From: JANXYY01 sp035530875
GTDB taxonomy: Bacteria > Actinomycetota > Actinomycetes > Nanopelagicales > Nanopelagicaceae
Assembly: GCA_035530875.1 (NCBI GenBank)
Contig: DATKUB010000010.1
Span: forward strand, 1-22,190
Length of the DNA: 22,190 bases
Direction: 5' to 3'
The position numbers and the translations under genes were made by a program. This document shows, in pieces, positions 7,016-15,694 of this stretch (its first letter is position 1; the number at the start of each line of letters is the position of its first letter). The notes under the pieces were generated by a model that ran no database searches, was not told where the DNA came from, and was given only the letters and a program-made list of their open reading frames with translations.

Positions 7016-7612
7016 ATCAGCACTGAACCCCGCATTAACGATCGAATCCGAGTCCCTGAGGTTCGCCTCGTGGGCGTCGAAGGCGAACAGATAGGCGTCG
7101 TCGCGATTGACGATGCACTTCGATTGGCCGCTGAGTTCGACCTCGACCTAGTTGAGGTAGCACCAGATGCCAGGCCTCCGGTCTGCAAGATCATGGACTT
7201 TGGCAAGTTCAAATATGAATCTGCGCAGAAAGCTCGCGAAGCAAGAAAGAACCAGACGCACATTGTCGTCAAGGAGATGAAGCTTCGGCCGAAGATCGAT
7301 TCACATGACTACGAGACCAAAAAGAGTCACGTGATGAGGTTCTTGAAGGGGGGGGACAAGGTCAAGATCACGATCATGTTCCGTGGCCGTGAGCAGTCTC
7401 GACCAGAGTTGGGGTACCGGCTCCTGCAACGGCTTGCCGAAGACGTTGCTGAGTTCGGCACCGTGGAATTTGCTCCTAAGCAGGACGGAAGAAACATGGT
7501 GATGGTCATCGGACCATTGCGTGGAAGCGTTAAGCCGAAGTCAAGTTCAGAGGCATCGGCTCCAAGATCAACCGCAGCAAAAACAACAAGCACAGACGCA
7601 GAGAGCGCATAG
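7016..7612 (+). CDS. infC: translation initiation factor IF-3 (ATC start)
   Basis: IF-3 binds the 30S subunit, keeps it apart from 50S and checks start-codon pairing. The sequence shows the N-domain (TEPRINDRIRVPEVRLVG, then DLDLVEVAPDARPPVCKIMDFGKFKYE) and the C-domain (KEMKLRPKIDSHDYETKK, then IMFRGREQSRPELG and KQDGRNM). A Ser/Thr/Ala-rich tail of about 20 residues follows. The family N-terminus places the start at ATC 7016 (ISTEPRIND), preceded by AAGGAG 7005-7010 with 5-nt spacing. No ATG, GTG or TTG lies at this position, and starting at GTG 7070 would remove 18 conserved residues. Non-canonical AUU/AUC/AUA starts are a known self-regulation device of infC. Length from ATC is 198 aa. 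A run of eight G at about 7348-7355 stays in frame (KGGD). Confidence 0.95.
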   Translation: MSTEPRINDRIRVPEVRLVGVEGEQIGVVAIDDALRLAAEFDLDLVEVAPDARPPVCKIMDFGKFKYESAQKAREARKNQTHIVVKEMKLRPKIDSHDYETKKSHVMRFLKGGDKVKITIMFRGREQSRPELGYRLLQRLAEDVAEFGTVEFAPKQDGRNMVMVIGPLRGSVKPKSSSEASAPRSTAAKTTSTDAESA

Positions 7613-7623
7613 AGGAGATTGAC

Positions 7624-7821
7624 ATGCCAAAGATGAAAACACACAGTGGTGCCAAGAAGCGCTTCCGCATAACGGGCACCGGCAAGGTCATGCGCGAGCG
7701 CGCGAACACGCGTCACTTGCTTGAGCACAAGTCTTCGCGTCGTACGCGCAGACTTGCCAACGACACCGAACTTAGCCCGGCCAATGTAAAGACAGTCAAG
7801 CGACTGTTAGGCATCAAGTAA
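7624..7821 (+). CDS. rpmI: 50S ribosomal protein L35 (bL35)
   Basis: A 65-residue basic protein beginning MPKMKTHSGAKKRFRITGTGKV, the standard L35 N-terminus, and ending KRLLGIK. It is a component of the large ribosomal subunit. GAGGAG just downstream of the infC stop serves as ribosome-binding site; the gap to infC is 11 nt, so the two are co-transcribed. Length is normal. Confidence 0.97.
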   Translation: MPKMKTHSGAKKRFRITGTGKVMRERANTRHLLEHKSSRRTRRLANDTELSPANVKTVKRLLGIK

Positions 7822-7848
7822 CCGCCCGATCCAAAGGAGTGAACAACC

Positions 7849-8211
7849 ATGGCAAGAGTTAAACGGGCGGTAAACGCCCACAAGAAGCGCCGGACCACGT
7901 TAGAGCGAGCCAGCGGGTACCGCGGACAGCGTTCACGTCTATACACCAAGGCCAAAGAACAGGTCACCCACTCCCTTGTTTACGCGTTCAATGACCGTAA
8001 AGACAAGAAGGGCGATTTCCGCCAACTTTGGATTCAACGTATCAACGCAGGAGCTCGCGCCAATGACATGACCTACAACCGATTCATCCAGGGATTAAAA
8101 CTGGCTGATATCGAAGTTGATCGTCGCGTCCTGTCTGATATGGCAATTCACGATGCGCCGGCCTTTGCCGTTCTCGTCGAGCTTTCGCGCAAAGCAGTTG
8201 CTTCCATTTAG
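7849..8211 (+). CDS. rplT: 50S ribosomal protein L20 (bL20)
   Basis: A 120-residue basic protein starting MARVKRAVNAHKKRR, with RASGYRGQRSRLYTKAKEQ, then LWIQRINAGARANDMTYNRFIQGLK, as expected for L20. It binds 23S rRNA early in 50S assembly and in some bacteria represses its own operon through the infC leader. AAAGGAG at about 7833-7839 precedes the ATG. It follows rpmI by 27 nt and is followed directly by the methyltransferase ATG. Confidence 0.97.
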   Translation: MARVKRAVNAHKKRRTTLERASGYRGQRSRLYTKAKEQVTHSLVYAFNDRKDKKGDFRQLWIQRINAGARANDMTYNRFIQGLKLADIEVDRRVLSDMAIHDAPAFAVLVELSRKAVASI

Positions 8212-9054
8212 ATGACTGAGCAGAGTCCTGCTCGATCGGCACGAATTCCTGGACCGACTAGCCCGCGCTCGACGCGAGTGATTGCGGTTCGGGGGCTCGC
8301 CAAGCGCAACGCGCGCCGAGAGAGCGGGACTTTCTTGGCTGAAGGCCCTCAGGCGGTTCGTGAAGCACTTGCCTGGGGAAAATCTCGAGGCCAAGTTGTT
8401 GATCTTTTCGCCACCGAGGATGCTCTGCTTCAGTTCGATTTCTTAGCGGAAACCGAATTCTCGATCACCATCGTTGGCGCTGAAATACTCAATGCGATGG
8501 CAGATACGGTTACTCCCCAGGGAGTTATTGCGGTTTGCACATTGCCTAGCGAAAACCTCGATTCGATATTCGCTCGATCAGACCCGAAACTGATAGCCAT
8601 CATGTCGAATGTCAGAGATCCAGGAAATGTCGGCACGGTTATCAGATCTGCCGATGCGACTGGTGCCGATGGAGTCATCATCAGTTCCGAAAGCGTCGAT
8701 CCTTGGTCGCCCAAAGCGGTTCGATCCTCAGCCGGATCCCTCTGGCACTTGCCGGTGGTCGCAGATGTTGATTTATCTCAAGCAATAAGCGAAATCTCGG
8801 TGCGAGGCTTTCAAGTGTTGGCCGCCGATTCCAGCGGGCAGGTCGGCTTGGACGAACTCGAATCGACCGGGAAACTAAAAGTTCCGACGGCTTGGCTGTT
8901 TGGGAATGAGGCTTGGGGGTTGCCGGATGCAATCCGCGCCCAGGCCGACCAGGTGGTGTCCTTACCGATTTTCGGAAATGCGGAAAGCCTTAATCTGTCA
9001 ATGGCCGCAACTCTGGCTCTTTATTCAAGCGCGCGTGCGCAACGTCGTGCGTAG
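8212..9054 (+). CDS. TrmH/SpoU-family RNA 2'-O-methyltransferase
   Basis: A SPOUT-class methyltransferase of 280 residues that transfers methyl from SAM to a ribose in RNA, probably 23S rRNA. An N-terminal substrate-binding domain (RGLAKRNARRESGTFLAEGPQAV, residues 27-49) precedes the catalytic knot. The three SpoU motifs are clear: SNVRDPGNVGTVIRSADATG at 132-151 with N133 and R135, LFGNEAWGLPD at 229-239, and ESLNLSMAATLALY at 258-271. Start ATG 8212 follows the rplT stop with no gap, and no separate ribosome-binding site is obvious, so translation is probably coupled. The location after rplT and before pheS is conserved in actinobacteria. The target nucleotide cannot be told. Confidence 0.9.
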   Translation: MTEQSPARSARIPGPTSPRSTRVIAVRGLAKRNARRESGTFLAEGPQAVREALAWGKSRGQVVDLFATEDALLQFDFLAETEFSITIVGAEILNAMADTVTPQGVIAVCTLPSENLDSIFARSDPKLIAIMSNVRDPGNVGTVIRSADATGADGVIISSESVDPWSPKAVRSSAGSLWHLPVVADVDLSQAISEISVRGFQVLAADSSGQVGLDELESTGKLKVPTAWLFGNEAWGLPDAIRAQADQVVSLPIFGNAESLNLSMAATLALYSSARAQRRA

Positions 9055-9089
9055 AATCAGGGAATAACCACCGAGCATTGGAGTTTTTC

Positions 9090-10184
9090 TTGTCAGCGCC
9101 TAATAGCAATTTCGACCCGGTAGAGGTCGCGTCGCTGCACCCGACGCAGATTGCTCAAATGGTTGAAGATGCTCTAGGCGCGTTTTCGGGGGCAACCACT
9201 CTTGAAGAACTTAAGGCAGCCAGGTTGGCTCATGTCGGAGACCGCGCGCCGCTTTCGCTGGCAAATCGCGAGATCGCAGCTCTCCCGCCAGCGGCCAAAG
9301 CTGAAGCCGGAAAACGCGTTGGGCAGGCCAGAGCGCAGATTAATTCAGCTTTAGATGCGGCGACCAAACGGTTAGAGAACGAGCGTGACTCGCGGGTATT
9401 AGTGGAAGAGCGGGTTGATGTCACGCTCCCAGCCGAGCGAAGATCACCTGGGGCTCGACATCCGCTTACCACCATTCGGGAAAGAGTCGCCGAACTCTTC
9501 ATCGGAATGGGTTATGAGGTTGCCGAAGGGCCGGAGTTAGAGGCGGAATGGTTCAATTTCGACGCGCTTAACATCGGTGTAGATCATCCCGCCCGCACTA
9601 TGGCGGACACCTTTTTTATTGATCCGCCGGAGAACGGTTTGGTGCTTCGAACGCACACTTCGCCGGTGCAAGCGCGCACGATGCTAACGCGCAAGCCGCC
9701 GATCTATGTCATTTGTCCCGGGCGCACGTATCGAACGGATGAATTGGACGCAACTCACACGCCGGTTTTCAGCCAAGTCGAAGGCCTCGTGATTGATCGC
9801 GGAATTTCGATGGCGCATCTGAAGGGAACCCTCGACCATTTTGCGACTGCGATGTTTGGCGAAGGAATAGTCACTCGACTTCGTCCCTCGTTTTTCCCAT
9901 TCACCGAACCCAGTGCTGAAGTGGATCTTCGTTGCTTTCTATGTCGAGGCGAAGATTCCGATTGCCGCACTTGCGGAGGCGAAGGCTGGATCGAATGGGG
10001 TGGATCAGGAATGGTCAATCCCAAGGTGCTTATTGCCTGTGGCATAAACCCGGATGAGTTCTCCGGTTTTGCCTTTGGGATGGGACTTGAACGAACATTG
10101 ATGTTTAGGCACGGAGTAAAGGACATGCGTGATCTTGTCGAAGGCGACGTGCGGTTCACCAGGGCCTTCGGAGTTGAGATCTAA
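9090..10184 (+). CDS. pheS: phenylalanine-tRNA ligase alpha subunit
   Basis: Catalytic subunit of the alpha2beta2 PheRS, which charges tRNA-Phe. An N-terminal coiled-coil region (about 30-105) is followed by the class II core: motif 1 region (RHPLTTIRERVAELFIGMGYE), motif 2 (FSQVEGLVIDRG, about 227-238) and motif 3 (FGMGLERTLM, about 329-338), with THTSPVQART for ligand binding. A CxxC-x6-CxxC group at 282, 285, 292 and 295 looks able to bind zinc. I chose TTG 9090 (364 aa, MSAPNSNFDPVEV): it gives the usual actinobacterial N-terminus and has GGAG 9080-9083 at 6 nt, while TTG 9078 lies upstream of that site. The stop overlaps pheT by 1 nt. Confidence 0.95.
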   Translation: MSAPNSNFDPVEVASLHPTQIAQMVEDALGAFSGATTLEELKAARLAHVGDRAPLSLANREIAALPPAAKAEAGKRVGQARAQINSALDAATKRLENERDSRVLVEERVDVTLPAERRSPGARHPLTTIRERVAELFIGMGYEVAEGPELEAEWFNFDALNIGVDHPARTMADTFFIDPPENGLVLRTHTSPVQARTMLTRKPPIYVICPGRTYRTDELDATHTPVFSQVEGLVIDRGISMAHLKGTLDHFATAMFGEGIVTRLRPSFFPFTEPSAEVDLRCFLCRGEDSDCRTCGGEGWIEWGGSGMVNPKVLIACGINPDEFSGFAFGMGLERTLMFRHGVKDMRDLVEGDVRFTRAFGVEI

Positions 10185-12661
10185 TGCGGGTGCCCCTTTC
10201 CTGGTTACGTGAATTAGTTTCACTTCCAGACTCACTCAGTGCGCGTGAAATTGCTAACGCATTGGTTCGACAGGGCCTTGAGGTAGAGGGGGTCGAAACC
10301 CTGGGCGATGATCTGGTTGGTGAGCTCGTGGTGTCTCGAGTTCTCAGTGTCGAGACGTTGACCGCATATAAGAAACCAATCCGATGGGTCAGTCTAGATT
10401 GTGGCGAGCAAGATCCAAGGTGGGTTATTTGTGGAGCCCAGAATTTCGACGTCGGTGATCTGGTGGTCGTCGTCAAGCCAGGCTCAGTTCTTCCCGGTGG
10501 TTTCGCGGTCGGGAGTCGGGAGACCTATGGGCATGTGAGCGACGGAATGATCTGTTCGGCTCGTGAAATGGGTATGGGCGACGACCATGCCGGCATCGTG
10601 GTGTTGCCTGATGGATCGGCGACGGTTGGATCCGATGCGATTGAACTTCTGGGACTGCGTGATTCGGTAATTGATGTCGCCGTTACTCCGGATCGTGGTT
10701 ATGCGTTGTCGATGCGGGGGATAGCGCGAGAGGTTGCGATTGCGTTCAAGATGGATTTTGAGGATCCAATTTCTAGAATTGACTCCAGCATTGCAGTTGT
10801 CGATACGACCCTCGGATCCATTGAGGAATCTGGAGGAGCCGATCGACTCGTTCTTCGACGCGTAACCGGCCTAGATGCTTCTGCGCGTTCACCCCTGTGG
10901 CTTCAACGTCGGTTGACGCTTTCTGGAATGCGTCCAATTTCGCTCGCTGTCGATATTACTAATTACGTGATGCTGGAGTTGGGCCAGCCGCTTCATGCCT
11001 TTGATGGCGCAAAAATTCGCGGTGGAATTCAAGTGCGTTTTGCTGATGAGGGCGAGCAGCTCGAGACTCTAGATCACGTAATTCGCAACCTCGATTCCGA
11101 TGATCTTGTCATTGCTGCCAATTCGGGACCGCTCGCCCTCGCCGGGACTATGGGTGGACTTACTTCGGAAATCGATGAGACTTCAACTGAAGTACTGCTC
11201 GAAGCTGCACATTTTAGGCCCGAAGTGATCGCCAGAATGTCACGACGACACAAGTTGTCGTCAGAGGCATCTCGGCGATTCGAGCGAGGTGTTGACCATG
11301 AGTTGGGGTCGATCGCTAGCGCTCGGGCAGCAGAGTTGTTCTGCAAATTTGGTAGCGCAAAAGTTATTTCAGGTCTTGACCTAGATCAACGGGTCCCTTG
11401 GGAGCCGATTGCACTTGATCCTGAATATCCCTCGAATCTTGTCGGACATACCTATCAACCTCAAGTAGTCGCTCAGCGACTGGAAGAAGTCGGTTGCGTT
11501 GTCGATCAGAGCGTAAGTACAGGTGTTCCTTGGCGGGTGCAAGCGCCCTCATGGCGCCCCGATTTAACCTTGCCAGAGGACTTGGTTGAAGAGATCGCGC
11601 GTCTTGAAGGATACGAAGTAATCCCTTCTCTGCTTCCCTCTTCGCCAGCGAGCCGAGGATTCACGCAAGCACAACTCACCCGCCGACGTGTTGGTGTTAC
11701 TTTGGCCGGCGAGGGATTAGTTGAAATTCTAAGTTATCCATTTATTGGGAATGATGACCTTGAGGGATTGGGCATTGGCGAGGACGATCCACGTTATCCG
11801 TGGCTGCGGTTAGCAAATCCTATTTCCGAGACTGCTCCATTCATGCGGACGACTCTGTTGCCTGGCCTGATCGCGGCGTTAAAACGGAACCTCAGTCGAG
11901 GTTCACGCAACCTCGCCCTTTTTGAGATGGGTTCAATTTTTGTCGGCGTTGAAAATCAAAAAGCTCTCCCGCACTTAGGTGTTGATCGAGCGCCATCGGC
12001 TAACGAATTAGCAGATCTAATGGACCGAGTACCCAGTCAGCCACAGTATGTATCTGGGCTTTTTTGTGGCGCGTCCGAGTCGTCCTGGTTGGGCTCAAGA
12101 AAAGTTGGATGGAATGACGCCATCTCCAGTGCCCAAGCAGTCGCCCGAGCCGCGGGGGCCGTTCTGACCGTCAAAGGCGGAACGCGCGAACCTTGGCACT
12201 CGGGCAGATGTGCGGAACTCTGGCATGGGGACTCATTGGTTGGCCACGCTGGAGAGCTTCATCCTCGCGTTATCGCAGCCTTTGACCTACCGGAGCGGAC
12301 CGTAGCTTTTGAAATCAATCTCGATGCTTTAGGCGATCCCGCACCGGTTTTGGCGCCTGAGATCTCGACTTACCCACCAGCGGTTCAAGACATCGCCTTG
12401 GTGGTGGCCGCTTCCGTGTCGGCCTCGGAAGTGACGACTGCGTTGCTCAACGGAGGCAAGCCTTTACTCGAATCGGCCGTCCTCTTTGATGTATATGTAG
12501 GGGAGCAGATTGGCTCTGGTCGAAAATCGCTAGCTTTCACCCTTACCTTCCGGGCCGAAGACCGCACCTTGACGGCGGTGGAGGCTGCGGAGGCTAGAGA
12601 AGGCGCGGTTGCGGCGGCGGCAAAGCTGGGCGCCGAACTGAGAGACGGTAAATTCGCATAA
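10184..12661 (+). CDS. pheT: phenylalanine-tRNA ligase beta subunit
   Basis: The 825-residue large subunit of PheRS. Domains in order: N-terminal segment (MRVPLSWLRELVSLP), tRNA-binding OB domain (about 40-150, including ICGAQNFDVGDLVVV and DGMICSAREMG), the B3/B4 editing module (about 210-385, with ITNYVMLELGQPLHAFD and SSEASRRFERGVD), B5 (about 400-480), the catalytic-like core with LANPISETAPFMRTTLLPGL, and the C-terminal anticodon-binding FDX-ACB domain (about 730-825, YPPAVQDIALVV). Length is in the normal range for the family. ATG 10184 overlaps the pheS stop (TAATG), consistent with equal synthesis of the two subunits. Its TAA stop falls inside the first ARG box of the arginine operon. 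Confidence 0.97.
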   Translation: MRVPLSWLRELVSLPDSLSAREIANALVRQGLEVEGVETLGDDLVGELVVSRVLSVETLTAYKKPIRWVSLDCGEQDPRWVICGAQNFDVGDLVVVVKPGSVLPGGFAVGSRETYGHVSDGMICSAREMGMGDDHAGIVVLPDGSATVGSDAIELLGLRDSVIDVAVTPDRGYALSMRGIAREVAIAFKMDFEDPISRIDSSIAVVDTTLGSIEESGGADRLVLRRVTGLDASARSPLWLQRRLTLSGMRPISLAVDITNYVMLELGQPLHAFDGAKIRGGIQVRFADEGEQLETLDHVIRNLDSDDLVIAANSGPLALAGTMGGLTSEIDETSTEVLLEAAHFRPEVIARMSRRHKLSSEASRRFERGVDHELGSIASARAAELFCKFGSAKVISGLDLDQRVPWEPIALDPEYPSNLVGHTYQPQVVAQRLEEVGCVVDQSVSTGVPWRVQAPSWRPDLTLPEDLVEEIARLEGYEVIPSLLPSSPASRGFTQAQLTRRRVGVTLAGEGLVEILSYPFIGNDDLEGLGIGEDDPRYPWLRLANPISETAPFMRTTLLPGLIAALKRNLSRGSRNLALFEMGSIFVGVENQKALPHLGVDRAPSANELADLMDRVPSQPQYVSGLFCGASESSWLGSRKVGWNDAISSAQAVARAAGAVLTVKGGTREPWHSGRCAELWHGDSLVGHAGELHPRVIAAFDLPERTVAFEINLDALGDPAPVLAPEISTYPPAVQDIALVVAASVSASEVTTALLNGGKPLLESAVLFDVYVGEQIGSGRKSLAFTLTFRAEDRTLTAVEAAEAREGAVAAAAKLGAELRDGKFA

Positions 12662-12698
12662 ATATACATTAGAGCTTTGATTCGTGTATATTTATGCG
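12655..12698. promoter_or_regulatory. double ARG box (ArgR operator) of the arginine operon
   Basis: CGCATAAATATACA (12655-12668) and TGTATATTTATGCG (12685-12698) form a perfect 14-bp inverted repeat separated by 16 bp. Each arm is itself a near-palindrome of the ARG-box type (TGCATA-WW-TATGCA), matching 12 of 14 positions. The two box centres are 30 bp apart, about three helical turns. The pair straddles the pheT stop and the argC start, and an argR gene lies in the operon it precedes. This strongly suggests arginine-dependent repression. Confidence 0.85.
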
Positions 12699-13728
12699 TA
12701 TGAAGTTAAGCGCAGCAGTGGTAGGTGCCAGTGGTTATGCGGGCGGAGAGTTGCTCCGAATTCTTTCCGGGCACCCAGAGTTTGAAATTGCTGCCATAAC
12801 CGCCAAGCAGAGTGCCGGGATGGTGGTTGGCCAAATCCATCCCCAACTCAGTCTCCTAGCGAGTCGAATAATTGAACCGACCACGACCAGCCGTCTCAAG
12901 GAAGCCGATGTCATCTTTCTGGCCCTGCCACACGGAGAATCGGCAATTCTTGCATCAGAATTGGAAGATTGCCGACTGATTGTCGATCTGGGTGCGGACT
13001 TCAGGCTTGGTAAGAACACGGACTGGCAGAAGTACTACGGCGGCACATATGCCGGACAGTGGACCTATGGGCTGCCGGAATTGCCAGGCGCTCGTGAGCA
13101 GATTGCGGCCAGTTCTCGGATCGCCAATCCTGGGTGCTACGCGACCAGCGTCGTCCTTGGACTGGCGCCACTCCTTTCTGCAGGCTTAATCAGTGCAGAT
13201 GACATCGTTGTAGTTGCAGCCTCTGGCACTTCGGGCGCCGGGAGAGCCTTGAAGCCTAATCTTCTGGCCAGCGAGGTCATGGGTTCAATGTCCACATACA
13301 AAGTTGGTGGAACCCATCAACACACGCCCGAGATCGAACAGGCATTGAATCGAGTCGCAACGGGAAGTGTGAAAATTTCGTTCACGCCGCTGCTGGCACC
13401 TATGCCACGAGGAATTATCGCGACGCTGACTGCCAGAACGAACGGCTCAACAACCGCTGAGATTCGCGGGGCGCTTGCCGATGCTTATGCGAACGAGCCG
13501 TTCGTGCACGTTTTACCGGATGGAACTTGGCCAAGTACGAGCGCTACGTACGGGAGCAATTCGGTGCAGATTCAGGCTGTCGTCGACGAACATGCGGGCC
13601 GCGCGATCATCACTGTGACCCTTGACAATTTGATCAAAGGGGCGGCCGGCCAGGCAATCCAAAATGCCAATATTGCGCTGGGGTTCTTCGAGACTTTGGC
13701 TCTTTCTGTAGACGGAATCGCGCCATGA
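12694..13728 (+). CDS. argC: N-acetyl-gamma-glutamyl-phosphate reductase
   Basis: Third step of arginine synthesis: NADPH-dependent reduction of N-acetylglutamyl phosphate to the semialdehyde. The NAD(P)-binding start VVGASGYAGGELLRIL, the catalytic cysteine in ANPGCYAT (C148 counted from ATG 12694) and the histidine-containing GGTHQHTPEIEQ are present. Length of 344 aa is normal. ATG 12694 lies inside the second ARG box; ATG 12700, in the same frame, gives MKLSAAVVGASGYAGG and may be the real start. There is no clear ribosome-binding site before either, so a very short or leaderless transcript is possible. The gene ends in an ATGA overlap with argJ. Confidence 0.95.
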   Translation: MRMKLSAAVVGASGYAGGELLRILSGHPEFEIAAITAKQSAGMVVGQIHPQLSLLASRIIEPTTTSRLKEADVIFLALPHGESAILASELEDCRLIVDLGADFRLGKNTDWQKYYGGTYAGQWTYGLPELPGAREQIAASSRIANPGCYATSVVLGLAPLLSAGLISADDIVVVAASGTSGAGRALKPNLLASEVMGSMSTYKVGGTHQHTPEIEQALNRVATGSVKISFTPLLAPMPRGIIATLTARTNGSTTAEIRGALADAYANEPFVHVLPDGTWPSTSATYGSNSVQIQAVVDEHAGRAIITVTLDNLIKGAAGQAIQNANIALGFFETLALSVDGIAP

Positions 13729-14876
13729 GTGTGACTTATCCGAAAGGCTTCGTAGCAGCTGGAGTCGCGGCTGCAATCAAATCCACCGGCGCCAAGGACC
13801 TTGCGCTTGTAGTTAACGTGGGGCCGATCAGAAATGCAGCGGCGCGCTTCACTAGCAACCGAGTAAAGGCCGCCCCAGTTTTGTGGAGTCAACAGGCGAT
13901 TCAAGATGGTCGAATCGACGCGGTGATCTTGAACTCTGGAGGCGCAAATGCGTGCACCGGAAGTGCAGGTTTCTTGGACACGCATCGCACTGCCGAATTT
14001 GTCGCAAACCTAGTGGGTTCTAGTGCGACCGATGTTGCTGTCTGTTCAACCGGATTAATTGGCATGCGGTTGCCACTTGATCGCCTCCTAGCTGGCGCCG
14101 TCGAAGCCCAAGAGAGCCTTAGTTCGGATGGCGGTTTGGACGCCGCAACGGCAATCATGACGACAGACACCGTGGCTAAGACCGCAATTCGCGAAAGCGG
14201 GGGTATCCGCATCGCTGGTATGGCTAAAGGCGCCGGAATGCTGGCACCGTCTCTTGCGACAATGCTTGTGGTCATCACTACTGATGCCATTGCGGCACCA
14301 GAATTACTTGATCTGGCCCTTGGAGAGGTAGCAGAGCAGACCTTCAACCGGATTGATTCTGATGGCTGCATGTCAACTAATGACACGGTTCTGCTTCTTG
14401 CCTCAGGGTCCAGTGGGATTACCGCTACGTATGCAGATTTCAAAGATTTATTATTCGCAGTATGCCAAGACCTTGCAATGCAGTTGATCGCTGATGCTGA
14501 AGGCGCGAGCAAAGAAATCGCCATCAAAGTAGTTAACGCAGCAAGTGAAGATGATGCGACAGCCGTGGGTCGTTCATGTGCGAGAAATAACCTATTGAAA
14601 TGCGCGCTACACGGTGAAGATCCCAATTGGGGGAGGGTTCTGGCTGCCGTTGGTACAACAGACGCGATCTTCGATCCAAATGAAATCGATGTTGAAATCA
14701 ATGGGGTCATGCTCTGTCGCGGAGGAGCAATTGGCGACGATCGAAACCTAGTGGATATGTCCGGGCGATCAATCGATATCGTGATTGATCTGCATGCCGG
14801 AGACAGCCAGGCAACAATTTGGACCAATGACCTCACTGCAGAATATGTTCACGAGAACTCGGCGTATTCATCATGA
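13725..14876 (+). CDS. argJ: glutamate N-acetyltransferase/amino-acid acetyltransferase (ArgJ)
   Basis: ArgJ recycles the acetyl group from N-acetylornithine to glutamate and in bifunctional forms also acetylates glutamate from acetyl-CoA. It is a self-cleaving Ntn-type enzyme; the cleavage and nucleophile threonine is T179 in KGAGMLAPSLATML. SGGANACTGSAG (70-81) and the C-terminal HGEDPNWGRVLAAVG also fit the family. 383 aa is normal. Overlap with argC and argB is 4 nt each (ATGA), so translation is coupled. Presence of argJ means the cyclic acetyl pathway is used. Mono- versus bifunctionality is not visible from sequence, and no argA is in the window. Confidence 0.95.
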   Translation: MSVTYPKGFVAAGVAAAIKSTGAKDLALVVNVGPIRNAAARFTSNRVKAAPVLWSQQAIQDGRIDAVILNSGGANACTGSAGFLDTHRTAEFVANLVGSSATDVAVCSTGLIGMRLPLDRLLAGAVEAQESLSSDGGLDAATAIMTTDTVAKTAIRESGGIRIAGMAKGAGMLAPSLATMLVVITTDAIAAPELLDLALGEVAEQTFNRIDSDGCMSTNDTVLLLASGSSGITATYADFKDLLFAVCQDLAMQLIADAEGASKEIAIKVVNAASEDDATAVGRSCARNNLLKCALHGEDPNWGRVLAAVGTTDAIFDPNEIDVEINGVMLCRGGAIGDDRNLVDMSGRSIDIVIDLHAGDSQATIWTNDLTAEYVHENSAYSS

Positions 14877-15694
14877 GCCTAGAGCAACTTCGTGGGAAAA
14901 CTCTGGTCGTTAAATACGGCGGAAACGCAATGATTGATGCGAAGCTCAAACGCAGTTTTGCTTCCGATGTTGTCGAGTTGGCAAATCATGGAATTCGTGT
15001 CGTTGTTGTACATGGCGGAGGCCCGCAAATCAATGAAATGCTGGCGAGACTCTCGATTGAAAGTTCTTTCGCAGGGGGATTTCGGGTTACTGATTCAAAA
15101 ACCATGGACGTGGTTCAGATGGTTCTTGGCGGCGCCGTCCAGCCGGAGATAGTGAGTCTTATTCATCAGGCTGGCGGTCGTGCCGTCGGGATTTCTGGAA
15201 TTGACGCAGCCCTCCTCGAATGCGAGCGTCGCGAGGTGATCGTAGATGGCGTTTCAACAGATATCGGTCTTGTTGGAGAAGTTGTTGCGGTGAATAGCGA
15301 GATCCTGACCACGTTGATCTCGGCCTCCTATATTCCGGTGGTTTCGTCTTTTGGAAGTGATGGTTTAGGCCATGTGCTTAACGTGAATGCCGATACCGCG
15401 GCGGGAGCGATCGCCGGTTCACTTGCTGCGCATGCGTTGATTATGTTGACGGATGTGCCTGGCCTTTATGCAAACTGGCCCAATACTGAGGAGATCGTTG
15501 ATGAACTCAGCGCTGAAGGGCTAAGAGATTTGTTGCCTTCACTTACCAGTGGGATGGTTCCCAAGATGGAGGGTTGTTTGAACGCTCTCGTACTGGGTGC
15601 GAAGTCGGCGTTGATTATTGACGGCCGGTTAGAGCACGGTCTTCTGTCAGCACTCTCTTCGGACGTTATCCAGGGCACAAGGATTGTTCCATGA
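14873..15694 (+). CDS. argB: acetylglutamate kinase
   Basis: Phosphorylates N-acetylglutamate with ATP, usually the arginine-inhibited step. The amino-acid-kinase fold signatures are KYGGNAM near the N-terminus, VVVHGGGPQINEML, VNADTAAGAIA, LTDVPGLY and SGMVPKMEGCLNAL. Length is 273 aa, toward the short side for the family; the N-terminal extension helix found in some arginine-sensitive enzymes appears short (MSLEQLRGKT only), so feedback inhibition cannot be inferred. The start ATG overlaps the argJ stop and its stop overlaps argD (both ATGA). Confidence 0.95.
   Translation: MSLEQLRGKTLVVKYGGNAMIDAKLKRSFASDVVELANHGIRVVVVHGGGPQINEMLARLSIESSFAGGFRVTDSKTMDVVQMVLGGAVQPEIVSLIHQAGGRAVGISGIDAALLECERREVIVDGVSTDIGLVGEVVAVNSEILTTLISASYIPVVSSFGSDGLGHVLNVNADTAAGAIAGSLAAHALIMLTDVPGLYANWPNTEEIVDELSAEGLRDLLPSLTSGMVPKMEGCLNALVLGAKSALIIDGRLEHGLLSALSSDVIQGTRIVP

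Noticed and set aside
7345..7360. run of eight G in infC as a possible frameshift
   Set aside because: The reading frame stays intact across it (FLKGGDKVKI matches the family), so there is no evidence of a frameshift.
7070..7612. infC starting at GTG 7070
   Set aside because: It would drop conserved N-terminal residues (TEPRINDRIRVPEVRL). The ATC at 7016 with AAGGAG 5 nt upstream fits the family and its known start-codon habit.
13901..14836. 311-codon minus-strand open frame inside argJ
   Set aside because: It is a shadow of a clear argJ gene, with a Ser/Ala-rich translation typical of antisense reading and no family resemblance.
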